A stretch of 64,000 bases of DNA, taken from an uncultured Reyranella sp. (lineage in GTDB: Bacteria; Pseudomonadota; Alphaproteobacteria; Reyranellales; Reyranellaceae). The stretch spans positions 372,001 through 436,000 of the forward strand of contig NZ_CAMFKM010000002.1 in the NCBI RefSeq assembly GCF_945957355.1. The letters are read 5' to 3'. This document shows positions 15,681 through 24,630 of this stretch, in pieces. Each line of letters begins with the position of its first letter. Positions within the stretch are counted from its first letter, which is position 1. The position numbers were made by a program, and so were the translations under genes. The notes under the pieces are model-generated. The model ran no database searches. It was not told the origin of the DNA and saw only the letters and a program-made list of their open reading frames with translations.

Positions 15681-16610
15681 TCATGAGAACAGGATCGTCG
15701 ACAGGCGCTTGCGGCCGTCGACGGAGATCGGATCCGTGAAGCCCAGCGCTTCGAAGAACTTGAGGAGCTGCTGGCGTGCAGCGGCTTCGTTCCAGTTGCG
15801 GTCGGCCTTGATCATGGCGAGCAGCTCGTCGACGGCTTCCTGCTTCTGGTTGCCGGCCCAGTAGGCCATGGCGAGGTCGAGTCGCGCCTGGAAATCCTTC
15901 GGGTTGGCCTCGGCCTTGGCCTTGAGGTCTCCGATCGGGCCGGCGTCCTTTGCCTTCTCGGCCAGGTCGATCGCGGCCTGCGCGGCCACGACGTCGGCGC
16001 CGTTGCGCTCCTTGGCGGGGATCTGCTCGAGGAGTTCCTTGGCCTGCTCGACGTCGCCGATCGAGACCTGGTAGCGCGCGAGGCCCGCGAGGGCCACGAC
16101 GTTGGTCGGCTCGACGCCCAGGATCTCGCTGTAGAGCTGGGCCGCGGTATCCATGTCGTTCTGCGCGATCGCGGCCTTGGCCTGCTCGAGCAGCTCGGCG
16201 AGTTCCGCGGCGGCCGGATCGCCGGCGCCACCGGACGCCTGGACGAGGCGGGCGACGAACTCCTTCAGCTGGCTCTCGGGGACGGCGCCCATGAAACCGT
16301 CGACCGGGCGGCCGCCGAAGAAGGCATAGACGGCCGGGATCGACTGGATGCGCAGCTGCTGGGCCAGCATCTGGTTCTTGTCGATATCGATCTTGACCAG
16401 CTTGACCGCGCCCTTGGCCTCCTTGACGACCTTCTCGATCATCGGCTGGAGCGTCTTGCACGGCCCACACCACGGTGCCCAGAAATCAACGATCACCGGC
16501 ACCGTGCGCGAGGCTTCGAGCACGTCCTTGGCGAACTTCGTCTGGTCGCTGTCCTTGATCAGGTCGGCGGGGGCAGCCTGCGGTGCGGCGCCCTGCAGCA
16601 TCGTTTCCAT
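15681..16610 (-). CDS. ybbN: Thioredoxin-domain co-chaperone YbbN (CnoX-like)
   Basis: A 309-residue protein. Residues about 20-125 form a thioredoxin domain with the active-site motif WCGPC (C48, C51), and the rest is TPR-like helices (ELAELLEQAKAAIAQND; YSEILGVEPTNVVALAGLARY). Unlike E. coli CnoX, which has a degenerate SxxC, this one keeps both cysteines, so it may be redox-active. Such proteins protect substrates for GroEL/DnaK. GAGG lies shortly upstream of the ATG. It forms an operon with the LON-domain gene. Confidence 0.9.
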   Translation of the reverse strand: METMLQGAAPQAAPADLIKDSDQTKFAKDVLEASRTVPVIVDFWAPWCGPCKTLQPMIEKVVKEAKGAVKLVKIDIDKNQMLAQQLRIQSIPAVYAFFGGRPVDGFMGAVPESQLKEFVARLVQASGGAGDPAAAELAELLEQAKAAIAQNDMDTAAQLYSEILGVEPTNVVALAGLARYQVSIGDVEQAKELLEQIPAKERNGADVVAAQAAIDLAEKAKDAGPIGDLKAKAEANPKDFQARLDLAMAYWAGNQKQEAVDELLAMIKADRNWNEAAARQQLLKFFEALGFTDPISVDGRKRLSTILFS

Positions 16611-16703
16611 GGGTCCTCGAGCGGAATTGGGGTGTTCGCCCGCAATGTGGCGTCGGCCCCCCCGGGAAGCAAGGGGCCAGCGTACCTCCGAATCGGGCTC
16701 GTT

Positions 16704-17039
16704 CTACGGCGCGCGGACCTGGTGTTTCATCAACTCGTCACCGAGCCGGCCCGTCAGGAAGAGGCCGCACATCCTGTAGTCGCTGATCAGCGACCAGACG
16801 GGGGCCTCGAAGGTGGCGGGCCTGTTCTTCTCGATGAAGAAATGACCGAACCAGGCCGGCCCGTAGCCGAACACGGGGACGCCCAGCAGCCACCACCAGT
16901 TCTGCGACGCGATCGCCCAGACCAGAAGGACAGCGGACGCGATGGTGCCGACATAGTGTACCGCCCGCGTGGACGGCTTCGCGTGCTCGCGCAGGTAGAA
17001 GGGCCAGAACTCGGCGTAGGTCCGGAAGCGGGAGGCCAT
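16704..17039 (-). CDS. DUF962 / Mpo1-like protein
   Basis: A 111-residue membrane protein of the Mpo1/DUF962 family: [19 protein letters not shown] at the start, then [21 protein letters not shown]. In yeast, Mpo1 is an iron-dependent dioxygenase that shortens 2-hydroxy fatty acids; the His residues expected for metal binding are visible in REH, VHY and FGHFF. Three hydrophobic stretches suggest insertion in the inner membrane. It starts 9 bp after the CoA-transferase gene ends and is probably the last gene of that operon, which hints at a lipid or acyl-CoA role. Confidence 0.88.
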   Translation of the reverse strand: MASRFRTYAEFWPFYLREHAKPSTRAVHYVGTIASAVLLVWAIASQNWWWLLGVPVFGYGPAWFGHFFIEKNRPATFEAPVWSLISDYRMCGLFLTGRLGDELMKHQVRAP

Positions 17040-17048
17040 CCGCAGAGC

Positions 17049-18263
17049 CTACCCCAAAGCGCCGGCCTTTTTGAGAGCCGCGATCTCTTCCTCGCTGAAG
17101 CCGGTCTCGCGCAGCACCTCGTCATTGTGCTGTCCGACCTCGGGCGGAGGCCCGGCGGTGCGCGGCCTGGCGAAGCCCAGGCGAATCGGCGTGTTCACCG
17201 TGCGTGGAATCTCGGGATTGGCCGTGTCGGCAAAGATGCCGGCATGTTCGGCCTGTTCGTCGTCGATCACGTCGGCCAACCGTCCGATGACCCCGAAGGG
17301 GATGCCGGTACCGGACAGGCGCTTCTCCCAGTCGGCATACAGGCGCGAGGCGAAGACCGGTGCCAGCAGGTCGTGCAGTTCCTGGGCATGGGCCCGCCGC
17401 TCCGGCCGTCCGGTAAATCTCGGATCGGAGGCAAGATCGGGCCGCTCGACGATGTCGCAGAAGGTGGCCCAGAGCCGGTCGTCGCGGACCATCAGGAGCT
17501 GCAGCCAGCGATCATCCTTGGTGCGGTAGAGGTTGGTCAGCGCATTGCGAGGCTTGTCGGGCGGCGGACGGACCGGCAGTTGCGCGCCGATCAGCGCGCC
17601 GGCGGCGGTGGTGCCGTTGGCCCAGACGCCGTTGGCGTAAAGTGAGGTGCCGACCCAGCCGCCCTTGCCGGTCTGGTCGCGGCGCCTCAGGCCCATCAGG
17701 ATCGCCGCCACCAGGGTCATGGCGGTGGCGCGGTCGCCCTGCGCCGGCAGCGACACCCCCGGCGGCCCGCCGTCGTAGCGTGCCGCATCGAGGATGCCGG
17801 AACGGCCGAAATAGGCGGTGATGTCGAAGCCCGGCCGGTCGCGGTCGGGGCCGGTCTCGCCGTAGCCGGTGAGCGAGCAGTAGACCAGACGCGGGTTGAT
17901 CGGCTCGATGTCTTCCCAGCGCAGCCGCAGCCGTTCTCGCGCCGGCGGCGGAAAGTTCACGATCATCACGTCGGCCCGCTTCAGCAGCCGCTCCAGGATG
18001 GTGCGCGCGCCGTCGGTCTTGAGGTCGAGTGCGATCGACCGCTTGTGGCGACCGTCGAGCTGCCACGGGAAGTTCCGGTCGCTCTGCGGGTAGCTGGCGT
18101 TGCGGAAACTGTTGCGATGCGGGTCGCCGTCGACCGGCGGCTCGATCTTGATGACATCGGCGCCGTAGTCACCCAGCGCGGCCGCCGCGGCGGGCGCGGC
18201 GATGAAGGAACTGATGTCGAGGACGGTGAGGCCGGCCAGCGGCAGCGGTTCGTCTGGCGTCAT
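17049..18263 (-). CDS. CaiB/BaiF family (class III) CoA-transferase
   Basis: A 404-residue class III CoA-transferase. The N-terminal segment LAGLTVLDISSFIAAPAAAAALGDYGADVIKIEPP is the family signature (shown in part), and the probable catalytic Asp is D147 in RPGFDITAYF. These enzymes move CoA between carboxylic acids. Its start overlaps the stop of the upstream paralogue by 4 bp (ATGA), so the two are translated together, perhaps as a heteromer or for sequential substrates. The substrate is not deducible. Confidence 0.92.
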   Translation of the reverse strand: MTPDEPLPLAGLTVLDISSFIAAPAAAAALGDYGADVIKIEPPVDGDPHRNSFRNASYPQSDRNFPWQLDGRHKRSIALDLKTDGARTILERLLKRADVMIVNFPPPARERLRLRWEDIEPINPRLVYCSLTGYGETGPDRDRPGFDITAYFGRSGILDAARYDGGPPGVSLPAQGDRATAMTLVAAILMGLRRRDQTGKGGWVGTSLYANGVWANGTTAAGALIGAQLPVRPPPDKPRNALTNLYRTKDDRWLQLLMVRDDRLWATFCDIVERPDLASDPRFTGRPERRAHAQELHDLLAPVFASRLYADWEKRLSGTGIPFGVIGRLADVIDDEQAEHAGIFADTANPEIPRTVNTPIRLGFARPRTAGPPPEVGQHNDEVLRETGFSEEEIAALKKAGALG

Positions 18264-19471
18264 CGAAGCGCACCGCTCGCCTTGAGAGCCGCCACCTCCT
18301 GCGCACTCATGCCGGCCTCGCGCAGCACCTGCTCGCTGTGCTCGCCGAGTTCCGGCGCGGGATGCGCCATGCGCTGGCGGGCGAAGCCCAGGCGAATCGG
18401 ATCGGCCAGGGTGCGCGGCATGTCGGGAATCGCCGTCTCGACCACGGCGCCGCAGGCCACGGCCTGCTCATCGTCGGGAACGTCCTGCGGGCGGCTGATG
18501 ACGCCGAAGGTGACGCTGTGCGCCGCCAGCGCGTCGCGCCAATGCTCGTAGGGTTGCGTGGCGAAGGTATCGCTCAGGATGCCGGCCAACTCGCCGGCGC
18601 GGGCGCGACGCTCGGGCTCGGTGGCGAAGCGCGGGTCGTCGATCAGGGACTCCAGTCCCATCGCCCGGCAGAGCGGCGCCCACAGTTTGTCGGTGCGCAC
18701 GATGGTGAGCTGCAGCCAGCGGTCGTCGGCGGTGCGATAGATGTTGCCCAGCGCCGACCGGGGCCGGTCGGGCGGCGGCCGGTGCGGCAGGAACGCGCCG
18801 ACAAGGGCCGCCTGGGCAATCACGCCGCACGACCACAGGCCGTTGCCGAGCAGCGACGTGCCGACCCAGGAGCCTTCGCCGGTCTTCATGCGATGGATCA
18901 GCGCCATCAGAATGGACGAGACCAGCGCCATCGCCGTGGCGCGGTCGCCCTGCGCGGGTCCGGGCACGCCCGGCGGCCCGCCCTCATAGCGCTGCGCATC
19001 GAGCAGGCCCGAGCGGGCGAAGTAGGCGGTCGCGTCGAAACCAGGCCGGTCGCGATCGGGGCCGCTCTCGCCGTAGCCGGTGAGGGAGGCGTAGATCAGC
19101 TTGGGGTTCACCTGCTTCACGTCCTCGTAGGCGAGCTTCAGCTTGTCGCGCACCGGCGGCGGGAAGTTGCAGATCAGGATGTCGGAGACCGCGATCAGCC
19201 GGTCGAGCGCGGCGCGGGCGTCGGCCTGCTTGAGATCCAGCACGATGGACCGCTTGTTCCGCGAATCCATCTGCCAGGGGTAGTTGACCGGGCTTTTCGG
19301 ATAGTTCGCCGAATCCTGCATGATCCGGCGGTTGGGATCGCCGTCCGGTCCCTCGACCTTGATGACGTCGGCGCCCCAGTCGCCCAGCACGACGGCCGCG
19401 GCCGGCGCGGCGATGAATGAGCTGATGTCCAATACGCGCAATCCCGCCAGCGGCAGGGCAGTCTCGGTCAT
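18260..19471 (-). CDS. CaiB/BaiF family (class III) CoA-transferase, second copy
   Basis: A 403-residue paralogue of the next gene, with the same N-terminal motif (LAGLRVLDISSFIAAPAAAVVLGD in part) and Asp at D146 in RPGFDATAYF. The pair is clearly a tandem duplication, alignable along the whole length with no gaps that I noticed but well diverged. I chose ATG 19471, where the protein begins MTETALPLAG; an upstream in-frame ATG (19522) repeats MTET but lacks homology. Divergent from the sulfatase gene with 104 bp between them. Confidence 0.92.
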   Translation of the reverse strand: MTETALPLAGLRVLDISSFIAAPAAAVVLGDWGADVIKVEGPDGDPNRRIMQDSANYPKSPVNYPWQMDSRNKRSIVLDLKQADARAALDRLIAVSDILICNFPPPVRDKLKLAYEDVKQVNPKLIYASLTGYGESGPDRDRPGFDATAYFARSGLLDAQRYEGGPPGVPGPAQGDRATAMALVSSILMALIHRMKTGEGSWVGTSLLGNGLWSCGVIAQAALVGAFLPHRPPPDRPRSALGNIYRTADDRWLQLTIVRTDKLWAPLCRAMGLESLIDDPRFATEPERRARAGELAGILSDTFATQPYEHWRDALAAHSVTFGVISRPQDVPDDEQAVACGAVVETAIPDMPRTLADPIRLGFARQRMAHPAPELGEHSEQVLREAGMSAQEVAALKASGALR

Positions 19472-19543
19472 GGATTTTCCCTTTCGCGGCCGATATGGGC
19501 GCGACGCTCTGGTCTCCGTCAACAGCGCTCGCTAGTTTGATTT

Positions 19544-19559
19544 CGGCACGCGGTGTGCT
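19544..19559 (+). promoter_or_regulatory. Sigma-54-like element / GCAC-N5-GTGC palindrome upstream of the sulfatase gene
   Basis: CGGCACG, 4 nt, GTGCT gives GG-N10-GC and 10 of 12 matches to the sigma-54 consensus. It is also an inverted repeat GCAC-N5-GTGC. The predicted start (about 19570) leaves only 6 nt before ATG 19576, so either the GTG at 19591 is the real start or this is an operator rather than a promoter. Confidence 0.35.
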
Positions 19560-19575
19560 TGCCGGAATTTCGAAA

Positions 19576-20991
19576 ATGGGAACCCCGATCGTGGCAAAGA
19601 AGCGCAAACCGAATTTTCTGATCGTGCTGATCGACGACCTGCGGTTCGACGAGCTGGGGATCTGCGGCCATCCCTACATGAAGACGCCGAACATCGACCG
19701 GATCGGCCATGAAGGCGCGATGTTCACCTCGGCGTTCCATACGACGCCGCTCTGCTCGCCCAACCGCGCCTCGATCCTGACCGGCCAGTATGCCAGCCGC
19801 CACGGTATCATCGACAACGTGGCGCGCGACGCTCACAGCCATCGCCTGCCGAACTACCACGTCATCCTGCAGCGCCTGGGCTACGAAACCGCCCATATCG
19901 GCAAGTGGCACATGGGCAATTCCGGCGGTCCGCGGCCGGGCTATGACAAGTGGGTGAGCTTTCCGGGCCACGGCTCGATCATCGATCCGGTGTTGAACAT
20001 CGACGGCAAGGAAAAGAAGTACGAAGGCTACATCACCGACCTGCTGAACGGTCACGCCGTCGACTTCCTGAAGAAGAAGCGCGACAAGCCCTTCGCGCTG
20101 TTCTTCGCGCACAAGGCCGTGCATCCCGATGCCTTCCAGGCGGCCGACGGCACGATCGATTTCACGAATGGCGGCTACCGCCCGGCGCCGCGCCATGCCG
20201 ATCTCTACAAGGGCGAACACTTTCCGCGCCGGCCCAATGCGCTGCCGGCCGCCGATGTGGTGAAGGACAAGCCGGCCTGGACGGAAGCCCATGCGATGAG
20301 GGTCAACGAGGCCTCGCGCAAGGTGCTGGATGGAATCCTCGCGGGCACCGACGAGGAGATCCGCCTGCGCGCCGCGATGATGGCCTCGGTCGACGAGGGC
20401 ATGGGCGACATCTTCAAGGTGCTCGAGGAGAATGGCGAGCTCGACAACACCTTCATCCTGTTCCTGGGCGACAACGGCTACTTCTTCGGCGAGCACGGGC
20501 TGGGACCGGAGCGGCGCTTCGCCTACGAGGAAGGCATCAAATCGCCGTTCCTCATCCGCTACCCCGCCTGGTTCAAGCCGGGCACGCTGAACGACGAACT
20601 GGTCCTCGCGCTCGACATCGCGCCGACCCTGGTCGACCTCGCGGGCGGCAAGGCGGCCGACTTCAAGACGATGCAAGGTCAGTCGCTGAAGCCCCTCGCA
20701 AAGGGCGCCAAGCCAAAGGGCTGGCGCACCTCGTTCATGTGCGAATACTTCAGCGAGAACGCCATGCCGTGGCTCGTGGGCATGAGCTACAAGGCGATCC
20801 GCACCAAGCGTCACAAGTACATCCACTGGACGCAGAAATCGCTCGACGGTGTCGCGTGCGACGAACTCTACGACCTGAAGAGCGATCCCTATGAAATGAA
20901 GAACCTGATCGGCAAGCGATCGGAGAAGGGGCTGGTCGCGCGCTTGCGCAAGCAGCTCGCATCCCTGGTCGCGAAGTCTGTCGGCCTCTAG
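19576..20991 (+). CDS. Sulfatase (arylsulfatase-like alkaline-phosphatase superfamily hydrolase)
   Basis: A 471-residue sulfatase with the formylglycine motif C60-S-P-N-R followed by ASILTG, so it needs maturation by a formylglycine-generating enzyme (none in the window). Metal ligands are seen in IDDLRFDELG near the N-terminus and FLGDNGYFFGEHG near residue 300; GKWHMG is also family-typical. There is no signal peptide, so it is probably cytoplasmic. The fourth motif residue is N rather than the usual S/T/A. ATG 19576 has a weak ribosome site; GTG 19591 is an alternative. A Bug-type receptor gene follows by 13 bp and may supply the substrate. Confidence 0.9.
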   Translation: MGTPIVAKKRKPNFLIVLIDDLRFDELGICGHPYMKTPNIDRIGHEGAMFTSAFHTTPLCSPNRASILTGQYASRHGIIDNVARDAHSHRLPNYHVILQRLGYETAHIGKWHMGNSGGPRPGYDKWVSFPGHGSIIDPVLNIDGKEKKYEGYITDLLNGHAVDFLKKKRDKPFALFFAHKAVHPDAFQAADGTIDFTNGGYRPAPRHADLYKGEHFPRRPNALPAADVVKDKPAWTEAHAMRVNEASRKVLDGILAGTDEEIRLRAAMMASVDEGMGDIFKVLEENGELDNTFILFLGDNGYFFGEHGLGPERRFAYEEGIKSPFLIRYPAWFKPGTLNDELVLALDIAPTLVDLAGGKAADFKTMQGQSLKPLAKGAKPKGWRTSFMCEYFSENAMPWLVGMSYKAIRTKRHKYIHWTQKSLDGVACDELYDLKSDPYEMKNLIGKRSEKGLVARLRKQLASLVAKSVGL

Positions 20992-21004
20992 GAGACTGAA
21001 AGCC

Positions 21005-21976
21005 ATGGTCCTGACGAAGAGAACCCTGCTGGCGGCCGGATTGGCCGTCGTCTCGACGAGGAGCATGGCGCAGGCCTGGCCTTCCAAGCCGATCCGCATG
21101 ATCGTGCCGCTGGCGCCCGGCGCCACGGCCGACATCGTCGCGCGCGTCTTCGCCGAGGAGCTGGGCAAGTCTCTGGGGCAGACCATAGTGGTCGACAACA
21201 AGACCGGCGCAGGTGGGACGATCGCCACCGCCGAGCTGGCCCGCGCTCCGGCCGACGGCTACACGATGGGCCTGGTCTCGCAGGGCACGATGGTGTTCAA
21301 CATCGGCCTCTACAAGACTCCGGGCTACGATCCGCTGAAGGACCTCGCGATGGTCGCGGTGACCGGCGGGGTCTCCAACGTCCTGATCGTTTCACCCGAC
21401 AATCCGGCCAGAACCGTGGCCGACCTGTTGGCGCAGGCCCGCGCCAAGCCTGGCGAGCTCACCTACTCGTCGGGCGGCGTCGGCACCAGCCACCACATGT
21501 CCGGCGTGCTGCTGGAGTTGCGGACCGGCGTGAAGCTGCAGCACGTGCCCTATCGCGCAACGCCGGCCGGCATCCAGGCCGTCGCCAACGGCGAGGTGGC
21601 GATGGGCCTCTTCAACACGCCGACGGTCATCGGCCTGATCAGGGGCGGCAAGCTCAAGGCACTGGCCGTGACCAGCGAGTCGCGCTCCACCCTCCTGCCC
21701 GACGCACCGACGATGATCGAGGCCGGGGTCAAGGAGTACGTCGTGAACACCTGGATGGGCTTCGCCGTCCCGGCCGGCGTGCCCGAGCCGGTGGTTACGC
21801 GTCTCAATGCCGAGATCAACCGCATCGGCCAGTTGCCGCAGGTGCGCGAGAAGATGATGGGACAGGGCATCGAGATGCTGCCGCCGGGCTCGCCGGCGGC
21901 AGCGCAGAAGCTGGTCCGCGACGACCTCGCGCTGTGGCTGCCCATCATCAAGGCCTCGGGCGCCTCGGCCGATTAG
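21005..21976 (+). CDS. Tripartite tricarboxylate transporter substrate-binding protein (Bug/TctC family)
   Basis: A 323-residue periplasmic binding protein with an N-terminal signal ending near SMAQAWPSKPIR. WPSKPIRMIVPLAPGATADIVAR is the Bug-family entry motif (in part), followed by NKTGAGGTIATAELARAPADGYT and the conserved HVPYRATPAGIQAVANG. It would capture an organic acid for a TctAB permease, but no tctA or tctB is nearby, as is common for Bug proteins in organisms with many copies. It is 13 bp downstream of the sulfatase, so the ligand may be linked to that enzyme (a sulfated or phosphonated acid?); this is inference. Confidence 0.93.
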   Translation: MVLTKRTLLAAGLAVVSTRSMAQAWPSKPIRMIVPLAPGATADIVARVFAEELGKSLGQTIVVDNKTGAGGTIATAELARAPADGYTMGLVSQGTMVFNIGLYKTPGYDPLKDLAMVAVTGGVSNVLIVSPDNPARTVADLLAQARAKPGELTYSSGGVGTSHHMSGVLLELRTGVKLQHVPYRATPAGIQAVANGEVAMGLFNTPTVIGLIRGGKLKALAVTSESRSTLLPDAPTMIEAGVKEYVVNTWMGFAVPAGVPEPVVTRLNAEINRIGQLPQVREKMMGQGIEMLPPGSPAAAQKLVRDDLALWLPIIKASGASAD

Positions 21977-22074
21977 CCGGCTGCGGCCGGCCCTATCCTT
22001 GCCAAAGCAGGGCCGTGCGCGTATCTCCCGCTGTCCTTCAATCAGGGGTGCGCGCACGCTAGGCGCATATAGTC

Positions 22075-23088
22075 ATGGGCTACAGAGTCGCCGTCGTCGG
22101 CGCGACCGGCAATGTCGGTCGCGAAATGTTGCAGATCCTGGCCGAGAGGAACTTCCCGGCCGATGATGTCGTGGCACTTGCGTCGGCCCGCTCGGTCGGT
22201 CAGCAGGCCTCGTTCGGCGACAAATCCGTGCTGAAGGTCCAGGACCTGGCCAAGTTCGACTTCAAGGGCATCGACATCGTGCTGAGCTCGCCGGGCGCCA
22301 AGGTGTCGGCCGAGCACAGTCCGCGCGCCGCCAAGGCCGGCGCGGTCGTGGTCGACAACACCTCCTACTGGCGCATGGATCCGGATGTTCCGCTGGTCGT
22401 GCCCGAGGTCAACCCGCAGGCAATCGCCGGCTACAAGGGCCGTGGCATCATCGCCAATCCGAACTGCTCGACCATCCAGATGGTCGTGGCGCTGAAGCCC
22501 ATCCACGAGGCCGCCGGCATCAAGCGCGTCGTCGTGTCGACCTATCAGTCGACCTCGGGCGCCGGCAAGGAAGCGATGGACGAGCTGGTCAGCCAGACCA
22601 AGAGCTTCTTCGTGAACCAGACGCTCGACCCGGTGAAGTTCACCAAGAACATCGCCTTCAACGTCATTCCCCAGATCGACGTCTTCATGGATGACGGCTC
22701 GACCAAGGAAGAATGGAAGATGGTGGTCGAGACCAAGAAGATCCTCGACCCGAAGATCAAGGTCCACGCGACCTGCGTGCGCGTGCCGACCTTCGTCGGT
22801 CATGCCGAGGCGGTGAACCTCGAACTCGAGCGGCCGCTCGACGATCATGAGGCGCGGCGCATCCTCGCGGCGGCGCCCGGCGTGCTGGTGGTCGACCAGC
22901 GCGAGCCGGGCGGCTACGTGACGCCGAAGGAGGTCACCGGCCAGGACGGCGTGTTCGTGAGCCGCATCCGCTCCGACCCCACGGTGGAGAACGGCCTGGC
23001 GATGTGGGTCGTCAGCGACAACCTGCGCAAGGGCGCGGCGCTGAATGCCGTCCAGATCGCCGAAGAACTGATCAAGGGCTACATCTAG
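22075..23088 (+). CDS. asd: Aspartate-semialdehyde dehydrogenase
   Basis: A 337-residue enzyme reducing aspartyl phosphate with NADPH to aspartate semialdehyde, the branch point to lysine/DAP, methionine and threonine. It begins MGYRVAVVGATGNVGREML (NADP-binding loop) and has the catalytic Cys at residue 131 in ANPNCSTIQM; STSGAGKEAMDEL and HATCVRVPTFVGH are also diagnostic. The start is fixed by homology although there is no good Shine-Dalgarno (AGG 11 nt upstream). An intrinsic terminator follows, so it is monocistronic. Confidence 0.97.
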   Translation: MGYRVAVVGATGNVGREMLQILAERNFPADDVVALASARSVGQQASFGDKSVLKVQDLAKFDFKGIDIVLSSPGAKVSAEHSPRAAKAGAVVVDNTSYWRMDPDVPLVVPEVNPQAIAGYKGRGIIANPNCSTIQMVVALKPIHEAAGIKRVVVSTYQSTSGAGKEAMDELVSQTKSFFVNQTLDPVKFTKNIAFNVIPQIDVFMDDGSTKEEWKMVVETKKILDPKIKVHATCVRVPTFVGHAEAVNLELERPLDDHEARRILAAAPGVLVVDQREPGGYVTPKEVTGQDGVFVSRIRSDPTVENGLAMWVVSDNLRKGAALNAVQIAEELIKGYI

Positions 23089-23119
23089 CCGCTTCGCTTC
23101 CGCGGACGCGACTTCGAAT

Positions 23120-23153
23120 GGCGTGGACCTCGCGGTCCGCGCCGTTTTCGTTT
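23120..23153 (+). terminator. Intrinsic terminator of asd
   Basis: GGCGTGGACC (23120-23129), loop TCGC, GGTCCGCGCC (23134-23143), then GTTTTCGTTT: a 10-bp stem with one G-T pair and a T-rich tail, 32 bp after the asd stop. Confidence 0.8.
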
Positions 23154-23196
23154 GAGGGCGGATGCTTGCGAGGGGCCGCTGAGGTAGAATGGGAAG

Positions 23197-24630
23197 GTGA
23201 ACGACACGCCCCACATCCATCCGACGAAGCGTGAATCCGCGGCCTCCGGCGCGCCCACGCCGTTGTTCGGCAGCGCGGCCGACAGCTTCGTCCAGCAACT
23301 GCGCCTGGCGTCGCAGGCCCATCGTGCGGGGCGCCTCGACGAGGCGATCGCTTCCTATCTGCGGCTGCTGGCAGTTCGTCCCGACAATGCAGAGCTGCAC
23401 AACAATCTCGGCGTTGCCCTGCGCCTGGTGGGCAAGCTCGAAGCCTCGGTGGCGCATCATCGCCTGTCGCTGGCGGCCGACCTGGAAAATCCGGCCCTGC
23501 ATTCCAATCTCGGCAACGCGCTGCGCTCCGTGCATCGCCTCGACGAGGCGGTGAAGCATCACTACCGGTCGATCGCCCTCAGCCGCGACTACGCCGAGGG
23601 CTTCTTCAATCTGGCGCTCTGCCTGCGCGACCTTGGCCGGCTCGACGAAGCCATCGGCTGCTTCAGTCGTGCGCTGACGATCCATCCCGACAATCGGCGT
23701 GCGCGCGTCGAGTTCGCGCTCGCGCTCCTGATGCGCGGTGAGCTCGAGGCGGGCTTCGACGCCTACGAGATCCGCAAGCGCCTGCCCGAAACGCCGACGC
23801 CGGACTTCGCGCAGCCGGCCTGGACCGGCGAGCCGGTGCAGGGCAAACGCATCCTGCTCTATCCCGAACAGGGCCTGAGCGACGTGCTGCTGTTCGTTCG
23901 CTTCGCCCGCGAGCTGAAGCGGCGCGGCGCCACGGTGATCGTCCTCTGCCAGGCGCTGCTGAAGGAACTGCTGCGCTCGGTCGATTACATCGATGTGGTC
24001 GTAGCCGAAGGCGAGACGGTGCCTGAGTTCGACGTTCATGCCTCCCTGGTCTCGCTGCCGCATCTCTGTCGCGCTGATTTCGCAGCACTTTCGAGCGAAC
24101 CGCCCTATCTCGGGGCGCCCGAGGAAAGCCGCATCAAGCTCGGCCGGCTGGAGCGGGCAAAGCTGCGCATCGGCATCTACTGGGCGGCGATGCCGGGCCA
24201 GGCGCAGGATCGCCAGCGGTCGGTGTCGTTCGAGCATTTCCTGGCGCTCTCGGGCGATCCGGAGCTGCTGTTCTTCAGTCTGCAGGGCGGCGTCCACCAG
24301 AAGGACATCCAGTCGTTCGGCGCCGGCGGGCTGGTGCACGATGTCGGCCGTGGCATCTTCGATTTCGCCGAGGCCGCCACGGCCCTCTCGCAGCTCGACC
24401 TGCTGATCTCGATCGACGCACCGGTGGCGCATCTCGCGGCGGCGATGGGCGTGAAGACATGGGTGCTGCTGCCTTCGGTCGCCGACTGGCGCTGGCAACT
24501 GGGTGGCACCGAGGCGCCGTGGTATCCAACGGCGCGAATTTTCCAGCAGACGATTCCTGGAAACTGGAACGACGTCTTCGCCGCCGTGCGACGCGAACTC
24601 GACGCGCTGAAGAAAGCGACTCCGGCCTAG
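23197..24630 (+). CDS. Tetratricopeptide-repeat protein with C-terminal glycosyltransferase-like domain
   Basis: A 477-residue protein. Residues about 30-180 hold four or five TPR units, easily seen as repeated NAELHNNLGVALR, NPALHSNLGNALR, YAEGFFNLALCLRDLGRLDEAI patterns. The C-terminal half (about 210-470) has a Rossmann-like layout ending in LLISIDAPVAHLAAAMGVKTW, the GT-B/GT9-like donor-site region also seen in many TPR-O-GlcNAc-transferase-like bacterial proteins. The target is unknown. The start is GTG 23197 with GAGG about 12 nt upstream. Its TAG stop shares the bases CTAG with the stop of the convergent next gene. Confidence 0.85.
   Translation: MNDTPHIHPTKRESAASGAPTPLFGSAADSFVQQLRLASQAHRAGRLDEAIASYLRLLAVRPDNAELHNNLGVALRLVGKLEASVAHHRLSLAADLENPALHSNLGNALRSVHRLDEAVKHHYRSIALSRDYAEGFFNLALCLRDLGRLDEAIGCFSRALTIHPDNRRARVEFALALLMRGELEAGFDAYEIRKRLPETPTPDFAQPAWTGEPVQGKRILLYPEQGLSDVLLFVRFARELKRRGATVIVLCQALLKELLRSVDYIDVVVAEGETVPEFDVHASLVSLPHLCRADFAALSSEPPYLGAPEESRIKLGRLERAKLRIGIYWAAMPGQAQDRQRSVSFEHFLALSGDPELLFFSLQGGVHQKDIQSFGAGGLVHDVGRGIFDFAEAATALSQLDLLISIDAPVAHLAAAMGVKTWVLLPSVADWRWQLGGTEAPWYPTARIFQQTIPGNWNDVFAAVRRELDALKKATPA

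Noticed and set aside
17049..19471. DNA-level duplication of the CoA-transferase genes as a recent repeat
   Set aside because: The proteins are alike but the DNA is well diverged; an old tandem paralogue pair, not a recent duplication.
22068..22073. TATAGT as a -10 box for a leaderless asd
   Set aside because: Only 1 nt from the ATG, so transcription would begin after the start codon.
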